NCBI RefSeq assembly: GCF_003316765.1
Contig: NZ_NIJF01000013.1
Span: 1-64,000, forward strand
Direction: 5' to 3'
Source of the DNA: Bacillus sp. P14.5
GTDB taxonomy: Bacteria; Bacillota; Bacilli; Bacillales; Bacillaceae_B
Length of the DNA stretch: 64,000 nucleotides
The notes under the pieces were generated by a model. It was not told the origin of the DNA. It did not search any database and saw only the letters and a list, made by a program, of their open reading frames with translations. This document shows, piece after piece, positions 18,693 through 28,615 of the stretch (the first letter of the stretch is position 1; each line of letters begins with the position of its first letter). The translations under genes were made by a program, and so were the position numbers.

Positions 18693-18926
18693 ATGAGTAC
18701 AATTCAACGCATCGCACTGGTCCTTACTATCATAGGAGCTATCAACTGGGGACTTGTAGGGTTCTTCCAATTCGACCTTGTTGCCGCTATCTTCGGTGGA
18801 CAAGATTCAGCACTTGCACGTCTGGTTTATGGTTTGGTCGGTATCGCCGGCTTAATCAATATCGGTCTTCTGTTTGCTCCTTCTGAAGAAGCAGAGCACT
18901 CTCCTGAAGCCCGTCCAACTCGATAA
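18693..18926 (+). CDS. yuzA: DUF378 membrane protein YuzA
   Basis: A 77-aa protein with two hydrophobic helices. The DUF378 pattern is LTIIGAINWGLVGFFQFDLVA at the first helix and LVYGLVGIAGL at the second. Function is unknown. AAGGAGG lies 8 nt before the ATG. It is convergent with the aldehyde dehydrogenase gene across a shared terminator. B. subtilis yuzA is also beside yugJ. Confidence 0.92.
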   Translation: MSTIQRIALVLTIIGAINWGLVGFFQFDLVAAIFGGQDSALARLVYGLVGIAGLINIGLLFAPSEEAEHSPEARPTR

Positions 18927-18933
18927 AATGACA

Positions 18934-18970
18934 AAAGACAAACTCACGCAACGTGAGTTTGTCTTTTTTT
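18934..18970. terminator. Bidirectional terminator between yuzA and the aldehyde dehydrogenase gene
   Basis: A perfect stem AAGACAAACTCACG / CGTGAGTTTGTCTT has a 3-nt loop and T-runs on both strands. Confidence 0.95.
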
Positions 18971-18979
18971 GGTTTGTTT

Positions 18980-20380
18980 CTATTTAAGCAGCCTCCGCAG
19001 TATCTTCAACCCATTTTTTGCATTCGGGTATTTAAAGGAAAAATCGAAAAGCGTCGTTTGCTTCAGGACACTTTTATAATGGGAAAAAGTCGAGAAGCTG
19101 CTCTCGCCGTGATAGCTGCCTATCCCGCTTTCCCCTACGCCTCCAAAAGGAAGGTGCGGAGTCGCGATATGCATGAGCGTGTCATTGATGCAGCCGCCTC
19201 CAAAGGAAAGCTTTTCAGTTATATCTCTTTCCACTTCTGAATTTCCAGTGAACAAGTAAAGAGCAAGCGGCTTGGGCCTGCTTGTAATAAAAGTCTTGAC
19301 CTCTTCCAAACTTCCATAGGTAAGCACAGGGAATACTGGACCGAAAATCTCTTCAGTCATTACAGATACTTCTGTTGAACGGGGCTTCAGCAGGGTAGGT
19401 TGAATCTGGAGAGATTCGTCACTGAATCGCCCGCCGTATATCACTTCTCCATCGCTTAAATAGCTTTTCAAACGAGAATAGTGGCGCTCGTTCACTACTT
19501 TTCCATACTGGTCACTTTGGAAAGGGTCATCTCCATAGAACTCATGAACCGCTTTTTTATACTCTTCAATGAATGAGGCTTCCACATTTTCATGGACGAA
19601 CAGGTAATCCGGGGCTATGCAGGTCTGCCCAGAGTTAGCCAGCTTTCCAAATGCCACCCGCTTCGCCGCGAGAGACAGATCAGCATCCTCATGGACAATG
19701 CACGGGCTTTTACCTCCCAATTCAAGCGTGACAGGAATCAAACGCTTCGAAGCAGCTTCCATTACAATTTTCCCAACAGGAACACTTCCTGTGAAAAAAA
19801 TATAATCGAACGCCTGGTCCAAGAGAAGCTGATTCGTTTCAACTCCACCCTCCAGAACATGTATCAGCCCTTTTTCAAAACGTCCCTCAAAGAGTTCAAC
19901 CAGAACCCTGGAGGTATTCGGAGTAATTTCGGATGGTTTCATAATCGCTGTGTTCCCCGCTGCCAAAGCTCCTATTAATGGAGAAATCGCCAGTTGGATC
20001 GGGTAATTCCAAGGTGCGATGATTAAAGAAACGCCATACGGTTCCGGTATGCGGTACCCTTTTGATCCAATATGGGTCATTGCTGTTTTCACTTTTTTCG
20101 GCTTTGCCCATGAGTCAAGATTTTTCAATGTAAAACTGATTTCTTCAAGCAGGATTCCTATTTCAGTCGTGTAGGCTTCTCTTTCAGATTTATTCAAATC
20201 ATCATGTAAAGCTTTCAAAATCCTCGATTCATTTTCGCGAAGCACTTCCCCTAATTTCTTGAGGTGTGCTTTCCTTGCTTCCAGCGGCCTTGTTTTCCCT
20301 GACGCATAATAGTGCTTTTGAAGTTCTACTGCAGCCGTCACTTCTTCTTTTGATTTCTCTGGTATGGTCATCCCGCTCAT
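18980..20380 (-). CDS. ywdH: Class 3 aldehyde dehydrogenase (YwdH-like)
   Basis: A 466-aa NAD(P)-dependent enzyme oxidising aldehydes to acids. Class 3 features are the short length without the N-terminal extension of long ALDHs, [11 protein letters not shown] (120-130), catalytic Glu220 in LELGGKSP and nucleophile Cys254 in SGQTC. The basic, hydrophobic C-terminus ([20 protein letters not shown]) may touch the membrane, as in other class 3 enzymes. AAGGAG precedes the ATG. Orthology to ywdH is by overall resemblance; the genomic position differs from B. subtilis. Confidence 0.88.
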   Translation of the reverse strand: MSGMTIPEKSKEEVTAAVELQKHYYASGKTRPLEARKAHLKKLGEVLRENESRILKALHDDLNKSEREAYTTEIGILLEEISFTLKNLDSWAKPKKVKTAMTHIGSKGYRIPEPYGVSLIIAPWNYPIQLAISPLIGALAAGNTAIMKPSEITPNTSRVLVELFEGRFEKGLIHVLEGGVETNQLLLDQAFDYIFFTGSVPVGKIVMEAASKRLIPVTLELGGKSPCIVHEDADLSLAAKRVAFGKLANSGQTCIAPDYLFVHENVEASFIEEYKKAVHEFYGDDPFQSDQYGKVVNERHYSRLKSYLSDGEVIYGGRFSDESLQIQPTLLKPRSTEVSVMTEEIFGPVFPVLTYGSLEEVKTFITSRPKPLALYLFTGNSEVERDITEKLSFGGGCINDTLMHIATPHLPFGGVGESGIGSYHGESSFSTFSHYKSVLKQTTLFDFSFKYPNAKNGLKILRRLLK

Positions 20381-20674
20381 TTACAACTCTCCTTGGATTG
20401 AGTGATTTAGTATCATTATATACCTTTACCCGAGTATTTACTTCTAAACGTTGGTTGTCCCGCTCTTCAAACCCAAGAGATTATCCGGCAGCGAAATGGA
20501 AAATGCATGGGTCCGTCACAGCTTACGGGCATGGTATCGGCGGCAAAGGAGGGTTTTTCGACGGATACGACTCTTTTATCAGCGGTTTCTTATATTTATC
20601 GGTGTTATTTTTATTTTTCGGCGAAAAACACCTATTTATCGGCCAAACGACATTTTACGACAATTCGGATCATA
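20381..20674. other. Intergenic stretch with no recognised feature
   Basis: This holds the upstream region of the aldehyde dehydrogenase gene. Short TTTATCGG/TTTTTCGGCG-like motifs recur at 20554-20640 but without a regular period, and I see no gene or clear promoter. Confidence 0.4.
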
Positions 20675-20707
20675 AAAAAAACCGACCAGGCACAAAACCT
20701 GATCGGC
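20675..20707 (-). terminator. Terminator of the glutamate dehydrogenase gene
   Basis: CCGACCAGG / CCTGATCGG pair around a 7-nt loop; the minus strand continues TTTTTTTT. Confidence 0.9.
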
Positions 20708-20713
20708 ATTTCA

Positions 20714-21958
20714 TTAAACCCAGCCTCTGAACCTGGAAGCTTCCGCCATCTTGCGGGCTCCCACCATGTAGGCTGCCAAGCGCATGTTGACGCGTCGGTT
20801 CATAGACGTTTCATAAACGTTATTGAACGCATCAACAAGCTTGGTGTGAAGTTTTTCATTTACTTCTTCTTCTGTCCAGTAATAACCTTGGTTATTCTGT
20901 ACCCATTCAAAGTATGAAACCGTTACTCCGCCGGCACTCGCCAATACATCCGGCACCAGGAGGACGTCCCTCTCTGATAGAATTCTTGTCGCTTCAAATG
21001 TTGTCGGGCCATTTGCTGCTTCAACAACGATGGAAGCTTTAATTTTATGAGCATTGTTTTCAGTGATTTGATTGGAGATGGCCGCAGGCACGAGAATGTC
21101 GCAATCCAGTTCCAATAATTCCTGATTAGAGATTGTGTTATCAAATAACGTAGTCACGGTTCCAAAGCTGTCACGGCGATCTAACAGATAATCTATATCC
21201 AGGCCTTTAGGGTCATGAAGTGCTCCATGCGCGTCAGATATCGCTATCACTTTTGCACCAGCGTCATGCATGAATTTCGCCAGAAAGCTTCCGGCATTCC
21301 CGAAGCCCTGCACGACAACCCTGGCTCCTTTAATATCGATACCTTTTTTCTTTGCGGCTTCCTCGATGCAGATGGTGACACCTTGTGCTGTTGCCTTTTC
21401 ACGTCCCTGCGATCCGCCCAGGACCAATGGCTTTCCTGTGATGAAGCCGGGGGAATCATTTTCCCGCAGACGGCTGTATTCATCCATCATCCAAGCCATG
21501 ATCTGTGAATTCGTATAAACATCAGGGGCCGGGATGTCTTTGGTCGGGCCGACAATTTGGCTGATTGCCCGGACGTAACCGCGGCTGAGTTTTTCCAGCT
21601 CCGTGAATGACATCGTTCTAGGGTCACAAACGATACCGCCTTTTCCCCCGCCATATGGCAGATCGACAATTCCGCATTTCAAACTCATCCACATCGATAA
21701 TGCCTTTACTTCTTCTTCATCCACTTCAGGATGGAAACGCACGCCGCCTTTGGTAGGACCGACTGCATCATTGTGCTGAGCTCTGTAACCTGTAAAAACT
21801 TTAATGCTTCCATCATCCATACGTACAGGGATACGTACAGTCAGCATACGAATCGGCTCTTTCAACAGCTCGAACATTTCTTCGTTATAGCCAAGCTTGC
21901 CAAGAGCATCGTTGATGACGTGTTGAGTAGATGTAAACAGATTCAGGTTTTCTCCCAT
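20714..21958 (-). CDS. rocG: NAD-specific glutamate dehydrogenase (RocG/GudB type)
   Basis: A 414-aa catabolic enzyme deaminating glutamate to 2-oxoglutarate and ammonium. Visible are the substrate-binding block [13 protein letters not shown], the active-site signature LPYGGGKGG, and [10 protein letters not shown] in the NAD domain. B. subtilis has two close paralogues, rocG and gudB. Placement beside rocD, rocA and rocR favours a RocG role, completing arginine breakdown to 2-oxoglutarate. It is separated from rocD by 120 bp with no strong terminator seen between them. Confidence 0.94.
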   Translation of the reverse strand: MGENLNLFTSTQHVINDALGKLGYNEEMFELLKEPIRMLTVRIPVRMDDGSIKVFTGYRAQHNDAVGPTKGGVRFHPEVDEEEVKALSMWMSLKCGIVDLPYGGGKGGIVCDPRTMSFTELEKLSRGYVRAISQIVGPTKDIPAPDVYTNSQIMAWMMDEYSRLRENDSPGFITGKPLVLGGSQGREKATAQGVTICIEEAAKKKGIDIKGARVVVQGFGNAGSFLAKFMHDAGAKVIAISDAHGALHDPKGLDIDYLLDRRDSFGTVTTLFDNTISNQELLELDCDILVPAAISNQITENNAHKIKASIVVEAANGPTTFEATRILSERDVLLVPDVLASAGGVTVSYFEWVQNNQGYYWTEEEVNEKLHTKLVDAFNNVYETSMNRRVNMRLAAYMVGARKMAEASRFRGWV

Positions 21959-22078
21959 TGAAAAATTCGCCTCTTTATTGTGTAGTCTAAACCGTTGTTA
22001 TTGTAACATACAACCTTATGATTTCTTAGAATATTTCTTCTAATGCTGGACAAATCCCTGGGGCTCTATTCAATCCCC

Positions 22079-23275
22079 TTATTTCGAAAGGACTTTTTGA
22101 ATGCGCTCAATCGCCCAGTCAAGGTCTTCCTGGCTGATGATTAACGGAGGAGCGAATCTGATGACTGTTTCATGGGTTTCTTTGCACAACAGGCCTTCTT
22201 CTTTCAGTTGCTCACAGTAGCCGCGGGCTGGTTCAGTCAGTTCAACTCCGATGAATAAGCCTCTTCCTCGGACCTCTTTGATTTTAGGGTTGTCAATCTC
22301 CCTCAGTTTGTTCATGAAATACTCTCCCAGTTCAAGGGAACGCTCGGAAAGTTTTTCGTCTTCCAGCACTTCCAGTGAAGCAACCGATACGGCACATGCC
22401 ATCGGGTTTCCTCCAAATGTCGAACCATGGGAACCTGGATTGAATACACCCAAGACTTCGTTGTCAGCCACAACACAGGAGATTGGGAAAACACCGCCGC
22501 CAAGCGCTTTACCAAGAATGTACATATCCGGTTCTACGTCTTCCCATTCACAGGCAAACATTTTACCAGTACGCGCAAGGCCTGCCTGGATTTCATCCGC
22601 TATGAACAAGACATTGTTTTCTTTACACAGTTCATATGCTGCTTTCAAGAATCCTTCAGGAGGGATGACGATTCCCGCTTCCCCTTGAATCGGTTCAATC
22701 AAGAATGCAGCTGTATTCGGTGTGATGGCTTCTTTCAATGCATCGATGTCTCCGTACGGTACCAGGTTGATTCCTGGAAGCATCGGGCCGAATCCTCTCT
22801 TGTATTCTTCTTCAGAAGAAAGGGAAACAGCAGACATTGTACGGCCGTGGAAGTTTCCTACACAAGCGATGATCTCTGCTTGATTTTCCGCTACGCCTTT
22901 CTTATCGTAAGCCCAGCGGCGTGCAGTTTTGATTGCTGTTTCAACTGCTTCAGCCCCTGTATTCATTGGAAGTGCCATATCTTTATTAGTCAGTTTGCAG
23001 ATTTTTTCATACCAAGGTCCAAGCTGGTCATTATGGAAAGCACGAGAAGTCAGCGTCACACGGTCTGCTTGATCTTTAAGTGCCTTGATGATTTTCGGAT
23101 GGCGGTGTCCCTGGTTAACCGCTGAGTATGCGCTAAGCATATCCATGTATTTGTTTCCTTCAGGATCCTTCACCCATACACCTTCCGCTTCAGAGATGAC
23201 GATTGGAAGCGGATGATAGTTGTTTGCACCATATTCTTGTGTTTGATCAATGATAGATTGAGAGTTTCTGGACAT
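22079..23275 (-). CDS. rocD: Ornithine aminotransferase
   Basis: A 398-aa class III PLP aminotransferase turning ornithine and 2-oxoglutarate into glutamate semialdehyde and glutamate. [12 protein letters not shown] binds the cofactor phosphate, [15 protein letters not shown] holds the conserved Asp227, and Lys256 in ILGKALGGG forms the Schiff base. A strong AGGAGG site precedes the ATG. It supplies the substrate for RocA encoded 569 bp upstream on the same strand; repeat C lies between the two genes. Confidence 0.96.
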   Translation of the reverse strand: MSRNSQSIIDQTQEYGANNYHPLPIVISEAEGVWVKDPEGNKYMDMLSAYSAVNQGHRHPKIIKALKDQADRVTLTSRAFHNDQLGPWYEKICKLTNKDMALPMNTGAEAVETAIKTARRWAYDKKGVAENQAEIIACVGNFHGRTMSAVSLSSEEEYKRGFGPMLPGINLVPYGDIDALKEAITPNTAAFLIEPIQGEAGIVIPPEGFLKAAYELCKENNVLFIADEIQAGLARTGKMFACEWEDVEPDMYILGKALGGGVFPISCVVADNEVLGVFNPGSHGSTFGGNPMACAVSVASLEVLEDEKLSERSLELGEYFMNKLREIDNPKIKEVRGRGLFIGVELTEPARGYCEQLKEEGLLCKETHETVIRFAPPLIISQEDLDWAIERIQKVLSK

Positions 23276-23344
23276 TTTATCTTCCTCCTGATCAATTAAT
23301 TTTAGTAAGTTCTTTTTTATAGAATGTGACTGAGTTAAAATATT

Positions 23345-23616
23345 GGATTTCCGCTCCAGGCGTACGACTCCGCGGGGCGGGCGTTGAGCCTCCTTGGCTT
23401 CATAAAAAGCGGAAGCGGCCGTTCAGCGACGTACAGATTTTAGAGCTCTCGTATGAGATAAAGGAATCACGAAGAGCGTTAGCGATTCGATGATGACTTA
23501 TCGCAAGGAGAGAGACCGAAATCTGCTAGTCGCTGGCCGCTAGAGCTGGATTTGCCTGCGGGGTCTCACCTGTCCCGCTAGTCCCGCTGGAGGTCGCACG
23601 CCTTCCGCTCCAATCC
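23345..23616 (-). repeat. ~270-bp palindromic repeat C, copy 2 (inverted)
   Basis: The reverse complement of 14597-14866, bounded by GGATTTCCGCTCCAGGCG and CGCCTTCCGCTCCAATCC. It lies between rocD and rocA. The two copies share nearly every block in order, including the CTCGTATGAGATAAAGGAATC segment. Confidence 0.88.
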
Positions 23617-23803
23617 CCTTATAAAAGGAAGATGATTGCTTATCGTGCTTATTGTAACAATGTCTTAGAAAAAACTTCTCTGTTAAATAAGTAAAGAGGA
23701 GTGTGTTTCTTCTCCATTCAACTTTACCTTAAGGAGTGGAAATGGAGCTGCAATAGCAGACATCAGTAAGTATGATCCAGCAAAAATATGTCTATTTATA
23801 ATC

Positions 23804-23831
23804 AATGGAGCCTCCACTTGAAGGCTCCATT
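23804..23831 (-). terminator. Terminator of rocA
   Basis: A perfect 10-bp stem AATGGAGCCT / AGGCTCCATT; the following minus-strand sequence is AT-rich but has no pure T-run. Confidence 0.75.
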
Positions 23832-23843
23832 ATATTGTCTAAC

Positions 23844-25394
23844 TTATAGCATTTCTGATGTTGTTTTTGCTTGCATGTGAAGAAGCAGGTAGTCTGGTCC
23901 GCCTGCTTTAGAATCGGTACCTGACATGTTGAATCCGCCGAATGGCTGATACCCAACGATAGCTCCTGTACATCCACGGTTGAAGTAAAGGTTTCCGACA
24001 TGGAAATCTTCACGCGCCTGTTCGATGTGCGCACGATTATTGGTGATGACAGCGCCAGTCAAGCCGTAGTCTGTATTGTTCGCTACTTCGATGGCATGGT
24101 TAAAGTCTTTTGCCTTTGAGAAAGCAACAACAGGTCCGAAGATTTCTTCTTTCATAATGCGCGCTTCCGGATCAACGTGAGCGAAGATTGTCGGCTTGAT
24201 GAAGTAACCTTTGGAGTCGTCTCCTTCTCCTCCGATCATCAATTCGCCTTCTTCTTTACCGATTTCGATGTAGCTCATGATCTTGTCGAAAGCAGCCTGG
24301 TCATTAACAGGACCCATGAAAGTTTCGCGGTCTGTTGTATCTCCAAGTGTCAATTCCTTAGTCAGTTCAACGGCACGCTCAAGGACTCTATCGTAAACAT
24401 CCTCAACGATAATTGCACGGGAACATGCAGAACATTTCTGCCCTGAGAATCCAAATGCGGAAGCCACGATTGATTTTGCAGCCAATTCAAGGTCTGCTTC
24501 TTTATCAACAACGATTGTATCTTTACCGCCCATTTCAGCGATGACACGCTTAAGCCAGATTTGGCCAGGGTTCACTTTAGAGGCACGCTCATAAATGCGA
24601 GTTCCTACATCGCGTGAGCCTGTGAACGATACGAAGCGTGTTTTCGGATGATCCACAATATAATCACCCATTTCAGACCCGCTGCCAGGAATGAAGTTGA
24701 TAACACCTTTAGGAAGGCCTGCTTCTTCAAGAACTTCAATGAACTTAGCTGCAACAACAGGAGTCGTTGAGGCCGGCTTCAGAAGTACAGTATTACCGGA
24801 TACAATTGCCGCTACCGCTGTACCTGCCATTATTGCGAATGCAAAGTTCCAAGGGGAAATGACTACACCTACTCCCAGTGGAATGTAGTTGAATTGATTG
24901 TATTCGCCAGGGCGGCTTTCTACTTTGAAGCCTTCTGCGATGCGCAGCATCTGGCGGCCGTAGTATTCCATGAAGTCAATTGCTTCAGCTGTGTCCGCAT
25001 CAGCTTCATTCCAAGGCTTTCCTGCTTCTCTTACCAGGATTGCCGAGAATTCGTGCTTGCGGCGGCGTACAATGGCAGCAGCCTTGAACAGGATGTCTGC
25101 ACGTGTTTCCGGCTTTACTTTTCTCCATGTCTGGAATGTTTCGTAAGCTTCATTCATCGCTTTTTCAGCCAATTCACGGCTTGCTTTGGAAACACGTCCG
25201 ACAACCTGCTCTTTGTTAGCCGGGTTATAAGAGACGATCTTATCTTCAGTCGTAATTTTTTCTCCGCCGATTGTTAACGGATAGTCCTGCCCAAGATAGC
25301 TGTCGACCAGTTTAAGGCCCTCTTTAAAAGCTTTTTGATTTTCTTCATTCGAAAAATCTGTAAATGGTTCATGTTTGTACGGAATCAATTTCAT
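23844..25394 (-). CDS. rocA: 1-pyrroline-5-carboxylate dehydrogenase
   Basis: A 516-aa NAD-dependent enzyme oxidising glutamate semialdehyde/P5C to glutamate in arginine and proline degradation. It agrees with RocA (515 aa in B. subtilis) from HEPFTDF at the N-terminus to the C-terminal HMQAKTTSE. Catalytic Glu287 (IAEMGGKD) and Cys321 (GQKCSA) are present. The start is ATG 25394 with AAAGGGGG only 2 nt away, an unusually tight spacing. It diverges from rocR over 349 bp carrying inverted TGCAA-type motifs. Confidence 0.96.
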   Translation of the reverse strand: MKLIPYKHEPFTDFSNEENQKAFKEGLKLVDSYLGQDYPLTIGGEKITTEDKIVSYNPANKEQVVGRVSKASRELAEKAMNEAYETFQTWRKVKPETRADILFKAAAIVRRRKHEFSAILVREAGKPWNEADADTAEAIDFMEYYGRQMLRIAEGFKVESRPGEYNQFNYIPLGVGVVISPWNFAFAIMAGTAVAAIVSGNTVLLKPASTTPVVAAKFIEVLEEAGLPKGVINFIPGSGSEMGDYIVDHPKTRFVSFTGSRDVGTRIYERASKVNPGQIWLKRVIAEMGGKDTIVVDKEADLELAAKSIVASAFGFSGQKCSACSRAIIVEDVYDRVLERAVELTKELTLGDTTDRETFMGPVNDQAAFDKIMSYIEIGKEEGELMIGGEGDDSKGYFIKPTIFAHVDPEARIMKEEIFGPVVAFSKAKDFNHAIEVANNTDYGLTGAVITNNRAHIEQAREDFHVGNLYFNRGCTGAIVGYQPFGGFNMSGTDSKAGGPDYLLLHMQAKTTSEML

Positions 25395-25464
25395 TTCCCC
25401 CTTTATCTAAAATAGAAATTTAGTAGTTTAATTATATAGAAGGTTCAGAAAAGCAAAAAATATT

Positions 25465-25480
25465 TGCATTCAGAAAACCC
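25465..25480 (-). promoter_or_regulatory. Degenerate -24/-12-like element upstream of rocA
   Basis: On the minus strand GG-N10-GC spacing is met (GGGTTTTCTGAATGCA). The -12 part matches TTGCA at 4 of 5 but the -24 part keeps only GG. This is a weak sigma-54 promoter candidate. Confidence 0.3.
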
Positions 25481-25495
25481 TTACATATATAATAA

Positions 25496-25636
25496 TGCAA
25501 AAGATAGTTGCGTTTTTCAAGCTTTTTGCTTTATTTTTTTATTATTCTTTAAAAAATACTGAATTCCCTATGTATTAAGGTGGATTCCCATTCAAACAGG
25601 GGCAGGCTTTTACGCTTGCTGACAAACTATCTTGCA
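25496..25636. promoter_or_regulatory. Inverted TGCAAnAGATAGTT motifs between rocA and rocR
   Basis: TGCAAAAGATAGTT at 25496-25509 and its near-complement AACTATCTTGCA at 25625-25636 face each other. They are plausible RocR binding sites because of position and symmetry; this is inference. Confidence 0.5.
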
Positions 25637-25743
25637 CATTACACTATTACACTATGAATCGGTCTTTCAAACTTATAAACCTGATTCTTTTATAAATTTT
25701 TGAAGTTTTTCAAAAGGCAGTACACAAAAAGGAGAGAAACCAG

Positions 25744-27153
25744 ATGCTCGGCAACGGGATGCAGGAGTTAATATATCTCTATGAAAAAGTGTTGGACTCT
25801 ATAGATGCTGGCGTACATGTAATTAACTCAGAAGGAAAAACAATTATTTACAATAGAAAAATGATGAATATAGAGGGAATGGCTGTGGAGGATGTGCTGG
25901 ATAAGAACCTTCTGGAAGTCTTTCAATTCAATTACGGCGAAGAAAGCACATTATTGAACGTGCTTCGGACCGGGAGCCCGGCACTGAATGTCAAGCAGAC
26001 TTATTTCAATGTAAAGGGCAGCGAGATCACCACCATTAATAATACTTACCCGGTTTTCCATGAAGACAGTCTAGTCGGTGCTATGGAAATCGCAAGGGAT
26101 GTCACAAAGCTGGAAAAACTCATTCGTGAAAACCGTGCCAAAAAAGATGAACCCACCTACACATTTGATCATATAATTGGCAAAAATCACGCATTTAAAG
26201 AAGTCGTGGAAAACAGCAAAAGGGCTGCCAGGACCTCTTCCCCTGTTTTGATTGCCGGTGAAACAGGAACAGGTAAAGAACTCTTTGCCCAAAGCATACA
26301 TAATGGCAGTCCCCGCACAAAGGAGGCCATCATCAACCAGAACTGTTCAGCCCTTCCCGACTCCGTAATGGAGGAAATCTTATTCGGCGTCCACAAAAAG
26401 GAAGCCGGAGAGGTTATAGAAACCCCCGGCTTATTCGAACAAGCAGGCAGCGGCACTTTAATCCTTGATGAAATCAACAGTTTAAGCCTTGCGCTGCAAA
26501 CCAAGCTGCTGAAAGCATTGAAGGAGAAAAAGACCTGCAGGCTTGGTGCTGACACAGACAGGCCGATCGAATGCAGGCTGATCTGTACAATCAATGAAGA
26601 TCCCATCGATGCAATTTCTGAAGGCAGGCTCAAAAAAGAACTTTATTATCAACTTAGTGTCGTTTCCATCTTCATCCCTCCTTTACGAGAGCGAATAGAA
26701 GATTTAGACTCATTCATTCACTTTTTCATCGAGAGATATAACGGACTTTTCGGCATGGATATCAAAGGGCTGGAAGATTCAGTTCAGGAAAGGTTCAAAA
26801 ACTATGATTGGCCCGGAAATGTCCGGGAACTGGAGCATGTCATAGAAGGGGCTTTTAATTTAATGGGATCCGAAGATGTCATAGGATATAATCAACTTCC
26901 GGTCCACTTCAGGCAAAGGACCCAACTCTCGAGTGAAAAGAAATTGGAAAGTAATGCAGAAGACTTCCTCTTTGACGGAGATAAAGAAATCAAACCTCTG
27001 GAAGAATACATGGCAGAAGCGGAAATCTATTATCTTCAAAAAGCTCTTTTACATCATGATTTTAACATCACCAAAACCGCAAAAGCCCTTGGGATGAGCA
27101 GGCAGAATCTTCAATATCGAATTAAGAAGTTCGATATTGGACGTTCTGATTAA
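25744..27153 (+). CDS. rocR: RocR-like PAS/AAA+/Fis regulator lacking sigma-54 activation residues
   Basis: A 469-aa protein collinear with RocR, the sigma-54-dependent activator of arginine catabolism. It has an N-terminal PAS domain (~8-120), an AAA+ domain with Walker A GETGTGKE (172-179) and Walker B LILDE (239-243), sensor II WPGNVREL (357-364), and a Fis-type helix-turn-helix (437-460). In place of the GAFTGA loop it reads KEAGEV (219-224), with flanking ILFG and PGLFEQA intact and no frameshift. The two positions matching arginine fingers of PspF are Lys297 and Gln303. DNA binding should persist, but sigma-54 remodelling is doubtful. Confidence 0.9.
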   Translation: MLGNGMQELIYLYEKVLDSIDAGVHVINSEGKTIIYNRKMMNIEGMAVEDVLDKNLLEVFQFNYGEESTLLNVLRTGSPALNVKQTYFNVKGSEITTINNTYPVFHEDSLVGAMEIARDVTKLEKLIRENRAKKDEPTYTFDHIIGKNHAFKEVVENSKRAARTSSPVLIAGETGTGKELFAQSIHNGSPRTKEAIINQNCSALPDSVMEEILFGVHKKEAGEVIETPGLFEQAGSGTLILDEINSLSLALQTKLLKALKEKKTCRLGADTDRPIECRLICTINEDPIDAISEGRLKKELYYQLSVVSIFIPPLRERIEDLDSFIHFFIERYNGLFGMDIKGLEDSVQERFKNYDWPGNVRELEHVIEGAFNLMGSEDVIGYNQLPVHFRQRTQLSSEKKLESNAEDFLFDGDKEIKPLEEYMAEAEIYYLQKALLHHDFNITKTAKALGMSRQNLQYRIKKFDIGRSD

Positions 27154-27165
27154 GGGGAGACAAAG

Positions 27166-27201
27166 AAAAGCAGCCGGCCGGATTAGGCCCGCTGCTTTTT
27201 T
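27166..27201 (+). terminator. Terminator of rocR
   Basis: AAAAGCAGC and GCTGCTTTT arms with additional GGCC/GGCC pairing in between, followed by TTTTTT. Confidence 0.9.
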
Positions 27202-27302
27202 GATGATCGAGGGTATATTTTATCCTGCTGACATATCAACTGCCAATACACTGACAGCGTCCGCCTGGCAAGCCCATCGATTACTAAAAGACTGAATTAT
27301 TC

Positions 27303-27602
27303 TTATTTGTCGTCTTCGCCTTCTTCTTTTAACTCTTCCATTGCCTGGTGAGTCTGAGGAAATCCATTCGCTGACCATTCAGCTCGATAAGCATGGTCCA
27401 GCTCTGTAAGACCTTTTTCCTCGTCCGCTTTATCTGCATCCGGGCTTTCCCTCTGATCTATCTTCTTGCTGTTTCTCATATCCGTATCCTCTATCACTTC
27501 AGCATCATCACCTTTCTTCTTCTTGATAGCTGCGGTGGCCAGGGCTGCTCCTCCTGCTGAAACCAGTGATCCCACGATCAGACCCTTAGTCGATTTTTTC
27601 AT
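27303..27602 (-). CDS. Small anchored acidic protein, function unknown
   Basis: A 99-aa protein. A hydrophobic segment at 7-26 (GLIVGSLVSAGGAALATAAI) is followed by KKKK and a highly charged, acidic remainder. ATG 27602 follows GGAGGGTTACC; the frame is open 50 codons further but has no site. The positive-inside pattern suggests a short membrane anchor with a cytoplasmic tail. No family recognised. Confidence 0.75.
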   Translation of the reverse strand: MKKSTKGLIVGSLVSAGGAALATAAIKKKKGDDAEVIEDTDMRNSKKIDQRESPDADKADEEKGLTELDHAYRAEWSANGFPQTHQAMEELKEEGEDDK

Positions 27603-27669
27603 GGTAACCCTCCATTTCAATTTATGTCTCTTTTCTCTATACCCTTTTTTTCGTCTTTTAAAAACGCAG

Positions 27670-27900
27670 TTTTCAGAAACCTCTAGAGACGAAGGACACC
27701 AGAGCCTAAAAGACCGCGCTCTGGTGGCTATCAGGAATACGACGAGGGACACCAGAATCTAAAAAATCGTCCTCTGATGGCTCTCGGAAAGACTACGAAG
27801 GATACCAGAACCCCAAATATCGCCCTCTGCTGGCTCTCGGAAAGACGACGAGGAACACCTGACCCAAAAAAACTCACTCTGGAGGCTCTCGGAAATTTTT
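27670..27900. repeat. 53-bp tandem palindrome array 2 (4 units)
   Basis: CTCTGNTGG recurs at 27719, 27772, 27825 and 27877. Each unit contains an arm CACCAGAG-like and its complement CTCTGGTG about 14 nt later (perfect in unit 1), then a CTCTCGGAAAGACGACGA linker. Confidence 0.88.
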
Positions 27901-27904
27901 CATC

Positions 27905-27935
27905 ACAAAAAAGAACCAGCTGTATCAGCTGGTTC
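27905..27935 (-). terminator. Terminator of yugI
   Basis: A perfect stem GAACCAGCTG / CAGCTGGTTC with a TAT loop, then TTTTTTG on the minus strand. Confidence 0.93.
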
Positions 27936-27946
27936 TCAATCAATCA

Positions 27947-28369
27947 TTATTTTTTGATTAGGTCTTCACGCTCGGATTGCTCAATCCACTCTTCAAGCTT
28001 GTCTTTAAGAGTGTTGAATCCAGTTGGAGCAGATTCAGCTGCTGCAGCCGGTTTCACACTTCCTTGACGACGCTTAGGCTTTTTCGCAGCAGAAGCAGCT
28101 GCAGCTTTAGGCTCTTCTGCAGGCGGCTCTTCAGTAGCGCGGATAGAAAGGCTGATTTTGCCTGCCGCTTCATCGACTGATAAAACTTTTACATTGACTT
28201 CATCTCCAACACTTAGATGCTCATTGACATCTTTAACGAATCCGTGTGTGATTTCGGAAATATGAACAAGTCCTTGTGTATTTTCATCAAGAGCAACAAA
28301 TGCACCGTATGGCTGAATGCCTGTTACTTTACCTGTTACAACGTTTCCTGTTTCGTATTTTGTACTCAT
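27947..28369 (-). CDS. yugI: S1-domain RNA-binding protein YugI (general stress protein 13)
   Basis: A 140-aa protein. A single S1 RNA-binding domain fills residues 5-75 (GNVVTGKVTGIQPYGAFVAL, GLVHISEI, VGDEVNVKVL). The tail is Ala/Glu/Lys-rich with KPKRRQG. Relatives are ribosome-associated stress proteins. It is monocistronic with a strong terminator. In B. subtilis it neighbours yuzA and the yugF/patB block, as it roughly does here. Confidence 0.93.
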   Translation of the reverse strand: MSTKYETGNVVTGKVTGIQPYGAFVALDENTQGLVHISEITHGFVKDVNEHLSVGDEVNVKVLSVDEAAGKISLSIRATEEPPAEEPKAAAASAAKKPKRRQGSVKPAAAAESAPTGFNTLKDKLEEWIEQSEREDLIKK

Positions 28370-28615
28370 GGGAACAACTCCTAATTATATATAAATTTTC
28401 TCCTTTTTACGCAATTATAAATTATATCACAGTTGACAAGCTTACGCAAAAGTTCTCTATATTTTTAGGTTCGTTTCACTATTTTTAACAAAGAGCAAGT
28501 CCTCTTGCTGGCGCCATGCATTCATCTGCTATAAGAAATTACCCGCTTCTTACTGTATGGTTTTCCCGTTTTAAAAACGATAAAACATAGAAAACTGCAT
28601 ATTTTCATCCCGCTT

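Noticed and set aside
20540..20650. Further tandem repeat with TTTATCGG motifs
   Set aside because: The motif spacing is irregular (about 21, 39 and 61 bp), so it does not fit the 53-bp class.
25465..25480. Strong sigma-54 promoter for rocA
   Set aside because: Only GG and TGCA of the consensus are kept, so it is listed as a weak candidate only.
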